Below are positions 5,959 to 8,828 of a DNA stretch of 8,828 nucleotides, in pieces; positions within the stretch are counted from its first letter, which is position 1; the number at the start of each line of letters is the position of its first letter. This DNA is from Dehalococcoidia bacterium. GTDB taxonomy: Bacteria; Chloroflexota; Dehalococcoidia; GIF9; UBA5629. A program made the translations under genes and the position numbers. The notes under the pieces are model-generated. The model was not told the origin of the DNA and searched no databases. It saw only the letters and a list, made by a program, of their open reading frames with translations. The stretch is taken from contig QYPU01000008.1 of NCBI GenBank assembly GCA_007280145.1, forward strand, positions 1 to 8,828, in the 5' to 3' direction.

Positions 5959-6888
5959 ATGGAGATTATATTCATTCTACTTATAGCCCTTGCCATTGAC
6001 CTCGGCTTCGGTGAGTTACCCAACACCTGGCATCCCGTAGCCTGGCTGGGCACATTCGTTTCCCTGGAAAAAAAAGCGGCTCCTCAAAGAAGCAGGATAA
6101 CACAGTTAGCTTACGGCATCGGCATGGTTCTGGTGACATTGACACTAATCGTCGCACCGGTTTACTTACTGCTTGTCTATCTCAAAGAAATAAATACAGT
6201 AGCTTATGTTATTGCCGCCGGTGTCTTATTCAAATTCAGTTTCTCCCTGCGCGGCTTAAGGCAAGCGGTGAATACAGTAAAAGGATTCTTAGCCCATGAT
6301 AATCTGACCCAGGCACGCACCAGCTTAAGAACTCTGGTCAGCCGTCACACTGCCGACCTCAACCAAAACCAGATAATGTCAGCTACAGTAGAATCAACAG
6401 CCGAAAATACCTGTGATAGCTTTGTAGCTCCCCTATTTTATTTCTTGTTCTTTGGTGTCCCCGGAGCAATAGCCTACCGCATAATCAACACCTTTGATGC
6501 AATGGTAGGATATCACGGGGAACAAGAATATCTGGGTAAGTTCGCTGCTCGACTCGATGACGTAGCCAACTTTCTCCCCGCCCGGATTACTGGCTTGATA
6601 ATAGTCCTGGCTGCCTGGATATGCAAAAGGAACACGCTCCAGGCCTGGCACATTATGCTTCGCGACCATAAGAAAACACAGAGTCCTAACGCCGGCTGGA
6701 CAATGAGCGCCATCGCTGGCGCCCTGGGAGTGCAAATAGAGAAAGCAGGACATTACAAGCTGGGTGATAACCATTACTCCCTGTCACTGGATACCATAGA
6801 TGATTCCCTGCAAATGATGCTGGTCGCAGCTATTATCTGGAGCTTTTTATCCATCCTGGCGGAGGTGATATATTTTGTTGCAACCTAA
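5959..6888 (+). CDS. cbiB: CbiB adenosylcobinamide-phosphate synthase
   Basis: The 309-residue membrane protein belongs to the CbiB/CobD_Cbib family. Motifs in order are an N-terminal TM with AIDLGFGELPN, then WHPVAWLG (24-31), VESTAENTCDSFVAPLFYF (144-162), NTFDAMVGY (177-185) and ARLDDVANFLPARI (197-210), with TM segments near 56-75, 80-95 and at the end. Its role, from family knowledge, is to attach (R)-1-amino-2-propanol phosphate, or a related amine, to the f-side chain of adenosylcobyric acid at the membrane. That amine is the product of the next gene, and cobyric acid is the product of the last one. The ATG lies 5 nt after the btuD stop; the ribosome binding site is weak (GAGGGC 12 nt upstream), suggesting coupling. 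The last 14 nt overlap cobD. Note that this protein is called CobD in Pseudomonas nomenclature. Confidence 0.95.
   Translation: MEIIFILLIALAIDLGFGELPNTWHPVAWLGTFVSLEKKAAPQRSRITQLAYGIGMVLVTLTLIVAPVYLLLVYLKEINTVAYVIAAGVLFKFSFSLRGLRQAVNTVKGFLAHDNLTQARTSLRTLVSRHTADLNQNQIMSATVESTAENTCDSFVAPLFYFLFFGVPGAIAYRIINTFDAMVGYHGEQEYLGKFAARLDDVANFLPARITGLIIVLAAWICKRNTLQAWHIMLRDHKKTQSPNAGWTMSAIAGALGVQIEKAGHYKLGDNHYSLSLDTIDDSLQMMLVAAIIWSFLSILAEVIYFVAT
6861..6869 (+). promoter_or_regulatory. Near-perfect Shine-Dalgarno that fixes the cobD TTG start
   Basis: GGAGGTGAT (6861-6869) matches the anti-Shine-Dalgarno over nine bases inside the end of cbiB. It places the start at TTG 6875 (5-nt spacer) or the adjacent TTG 6878 (8-nt spacer). 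No ATG or GTG is suitably placed in this frame, so a rare start is offset by a very strong site. Confidence 0.8.
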
Positions 6889-7972
6889 GCCAACCATAGG
6901 CAAACTTGTCCGCTGTGCCCACGGCGGCATCAATTATAACGAGCTAGAGACACTGGGGATTCCCCCGGAGATTATCCTCGACTTCAGCGTTAGCTGCAAC
7001 CCGTTTGGGCCACCACCAGGTATAAGAGAGGCCCTGGGCAACACAGCAATTGACTGTTATCCTGACTCCGAATCCAGCGAACTAAGACAATCGCTAGCCA
7101 GGAAGCTAAATATAGGCTCAGACAACCTCATAATAGGCAGCGGCTCCACTGAGCTAATCAGGCTGGTAGCCATCGCCTATTTTGGCCCTGGGGACCTGGC
7201 CCTTATTCCTCAGCCTACTTACGGCGAGTATGAAGTCGCTTGTCACCTTGTCGATGCTCAGGTACTAAAGCAACCAATGCTGAAAGAGGCAACCTTCCAG
7301 CTAAATACAGCCGAGACAGTAGGCTTAATCCAAAGACACCAGCCTAAGGGCATCTTTCTATGCAATCCTAATAATCCCACCGGGCAATACCTGACCGAAG
7401 AAAAGGTCAAACACATTATGTCAATCGCCAAAGACAGCCTGGTTATACTTGATGAAGCTTATATTGCCTTCACCGAAAGTGCCTGGACATCCTCAGATTT
7501 AGTAAATCAGGGCAATTTAGTCATCCTGCGGTCGATGACTAAGGATTATGCCCTGGCCGGATTGCGCCTTGGCTACGCTATAGCTGCTGAGCCAGTTATC
7601 TCTGTTCTAAAACGAGCTCAGCCACCGTGGAACGTCAATGCTATAGCCCAAAAAGCCGGGGTTCTCGCACTAAATGCCGATGATTATCTCGAAAAGTCTA
7701 AGGTTAAGATTCAGGAAGCAAAGGGTTTTTTGCTGAGAGAGCTAACATGTCTTGGTCTATCGCCACTGCCATCGCAAACCAACTTCTTCTTGGTCGAAGT
7801 TGGCAATGCCGCAAAGTTCAGACTAGCCTTGTTGAAGAAGGGAATTTTAGTTCGTGATTGCACCTCTTTTGGCCTGCCAGATTACATTCGCCTGGCACCA
7901 CGCACCTTACCTGAATGCCAGAAGCTCATTGAAGCTATAAAGGAGACCAGAGTTTACAGCCATGCCTGCTAA
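6875..7972 (+). CDS. cobD: CobD threonine-phosphate decarboxylase (PLP-dependent, HisC-like)
   Basis: The 365-residue fold-type I PLP enzyme decarboxylates L-threonine O-3-phosphate to (R)-1-amino-2-propanol phosphate, the linker CbiB uses. AHGGINYNE (15-23) near the N-terminus is characteristic of CobD-type enzymes and distinguishes them from plain histidinol-phosphate aminotransferases. Other sites are DFSVSCNPFGPP (36-47), GSGSTELI (88-95, phosphate cup), NPNNPTG (164-170), DEAY (193-196), PLP lysine K223 in SMTKDYALAGLRLGY, R231, and IRLAPRT near the C-terminus. The start is TTG 6875 or 6878 behind GGAGGTGAT. It overlaps cbiB by 14 nt and cobQ by 11 nt, so it belongs to the operon. The equivalent gene is cobC in the Pseudomonas scheme. 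A HisC paralogue remains a minor alternative, unlikely given the neighbours. Confidence 0.92.
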   Translation: MLQPKPTIGKLVRCAHGGINYNELETLGIPPEIILDFSVSCNPFGPPPGIREALGNTAIDCYPDSESSELRQSLARKLNIGSDNLIIGSGSTELIRLVAIAYFGPGDLALIPQPTYGEYEVACHLVDAQVLKQPMLKEATFQLNTAETVGLIQRHQPKGIFLCNPNNPTGQYLTEEKVKHIMSIAKDSLVILDEAYIAFTESAWTSSDLVNQGNLVILRSMTKDYALAGLRLGYAIAAEPVISVLKRAQPPWNVNAIAQKAGVLALNADDYLEKSKVKIQEAKGFLLRELTCLGLSPLPSQTNFFLVEVGNAAKFRLALLKKGILVRDCTSFGLPDYIRLAPRTLPECQKLIEAIKETRVYSHAC

Positions 7973-8828
7973 GACTTTGATGATACAGGGCACTGCCTCA
8001 TCGGTAGGCAAAAGCATCATCGTAACCGCCTTATGCCGCATTTTCCGCCAAGATGGCTTTAAAGTCGCCCCATTCAAAGCTCAGAATATGGCCTTAAATT
8101 CCTTCGTCACCAGGGAAGGCGGCGAAATCGGACGGGCACAAGCAGTGCAAGCTGAGGCGGCAGGCATTGAACCCTCAGTCCATATGAACCCCGTCCTGCT
8201 TAAACCCGAGGCTGAGGCTAAGTCACAGGTAATTGTCCTGGGCAAGGTGGCTAAAACCCTGGAAGCCAGTCAATACTACAGCTATACCCCCCACCTGCTG
8301 AAAATAATCGAGAGTTCCTTAAACCAGCTGCGCTCCGCCTACGATATCGTGGTCATCGAGGGAGCCGGCAGCCCGGCAGAGATAAACCTTAAAGAAAAAG
8401 AGATAGTAAACATGCGAATAGCCAAAATAGCCAGCGCTCCTGTCCTTCTGGTAGGCGATATCGACCGGGGCGGGGTTTTCGCTTCCCTCATAGGCACTCT
8501 AGAACTGCTAACTAAAGAGGAGCGCAACCTCATTAACGGGTTCATCATCAACAAGTTTCGTGGTGACCTGGAGCTGCTAAAGCCGGGGCTAGACCTCTTG
8601 GAGAAACGCGCTAGCAAGCCTGTCCTGGGGGTGATTCCTTACTTCCGAGGCATCACCATCGCTCAGGAAGACTCGGTCTACCTGGAGGAAAGACCAACAA
8701 GCTCAGCCAATGGGAACCTGGATGTGGCCATCATACGTCTGCCTCACATCTCTAACTATGATGACTTTGACCCGCTAGAGGAACAGGGCTGCTCGGTCCG
8801 CTATATAACCGCTAATTCTGAGCTAGGC
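7962..8828 (+). CDS. cobQ: CobQ/CbiP cobyric acid synthase, C-terminus cut by window edge
   Basis: The first 289 codons are present and the frame stays open to the last base. The N-terminal dethiobiotin-synthetase-like ATPase domain shows GTASSVGKS (10-18, P-loop), APFKAQNMALNS (36-47), EGAGSPAEINL (133-143) and GDIDRGGVFASL (165-176), then INGFIINKFRGD (191-202) and LGVIPYF, all typical of CobQ. The C-terminal class I glutamine amidotransferase domain, starting near residue 253 with DVAIIRLPHISNYDDFDPL, is only begun. It amidates side chains b, d, e and g of adenosylcobyrinic acid a,c-diamide to yield cobyric acid, the substrate of CbiB. ATG 7962 is the only start, since an in-frame stop lies at 7938-7940. 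AAAGGAG (7939-7945) is rather far at 16 nt, so coupling through the 11-nt overlap with cobD is likely. Confidence 0.95.
   Translation, partial: MPAKTLMIQGTASSVGKSIIVTALCRIFRQDGFKVAPFKAQNMALNSFVTREGGEIGRAQAVQAEAAGIEPSVHMNPVLLKPEAEAKSQVIVLGKVAKTLEASQYYSYTPHLLKIIESSLNQLRSAYDIVVIEGAGSPAEINLKEKEIVNMRIAKIASAPVLLVGDIDRGGVFASLIGTLELLTKEERNLINGFIINKFRGDLELLKPGLDLLEKRASKPVLGVIPYFRGITIAQEDSVYLEERPTSSANGNLDVAIIRLPHISNYDDFDPLEEQGCSVRYITANSELG

Noticed and set aside
8339..8617. 92-codon minus-strand frame
   Set aside because: It is antisense to cobQ codons with conserved CobQ motifs on the plus strand, and its Ser/Arg-rich composition is typical of a shadow frame.

Overview
The window looks like bacterial DNA from a Dehalococcoidia-like member of the Chloroflexota. 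That assignment is an inference. It rests on an archaeal-type STT3 oligosaccharyltransferase in an otherwise bacterial context, a compact corrinoid cluster ordered btuF-btuC-btuD-cbiB-cobD-cobQ, bacterial sigma70-like promoters with Shine-Dalgarno sites, and roughly even base composition. No rRNA, tRNA, transposase or CRISPR array was seen.

Left region (1-2328, minus strand): one long open frame of 776 codons that runs off the left edge. It encodes a polytopic membrane protein with the STT3/AglB signatures: GVDAYYH near the N-terminus, a TDYH second acidic motif, VLEMQP in the external loop, and WWDYG in the soluble domain. A TATAAT promoter lies directly upstream.

Central region (2329-3054): no convincing gene. 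Positions 2442-2781 hold a mosaic of short palindromic repeats from at least two families. One family forms an inverted, REPIN-like pair whose copies keep the same hairpin through compensatory base changes. To the right comes a forward promoter (TTGACT-17-TATTCT), then a cobalamin riboswitch with a recognisable B12 box, then an intrinsic terminator and a strong ribosome binding site.

Right region (3055-8828, plus strand): a tight operon behind the riboswitch. BtuF (binding lipoprotein), BtuC (permease) and BtuD (ATPase) import corrinoids. CbiB, CobD (threonine-phosphate decarboxylase) and CobQ/CbiP (cobyric acid synthase, cut by the right edge) carry out late steps of cobalamin assembly: side-chain amidation, aminopropanol-phosphate supply and its attachment. 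Together they suggest salvage and rebuilding of corrinoids, repressed when cobalamin is plentiful. Junctions are very close (0 and 5 nt gaps, 14 and 11 nt overlaps). The exception is the 82-nt btuF-btuC gap, which is filled by a possible 31-codon histidine-rich small ORF with its own ribosome binding site.

The core operon is a known type of system. The least explained parts are the small ORF and the repeat mosaic.
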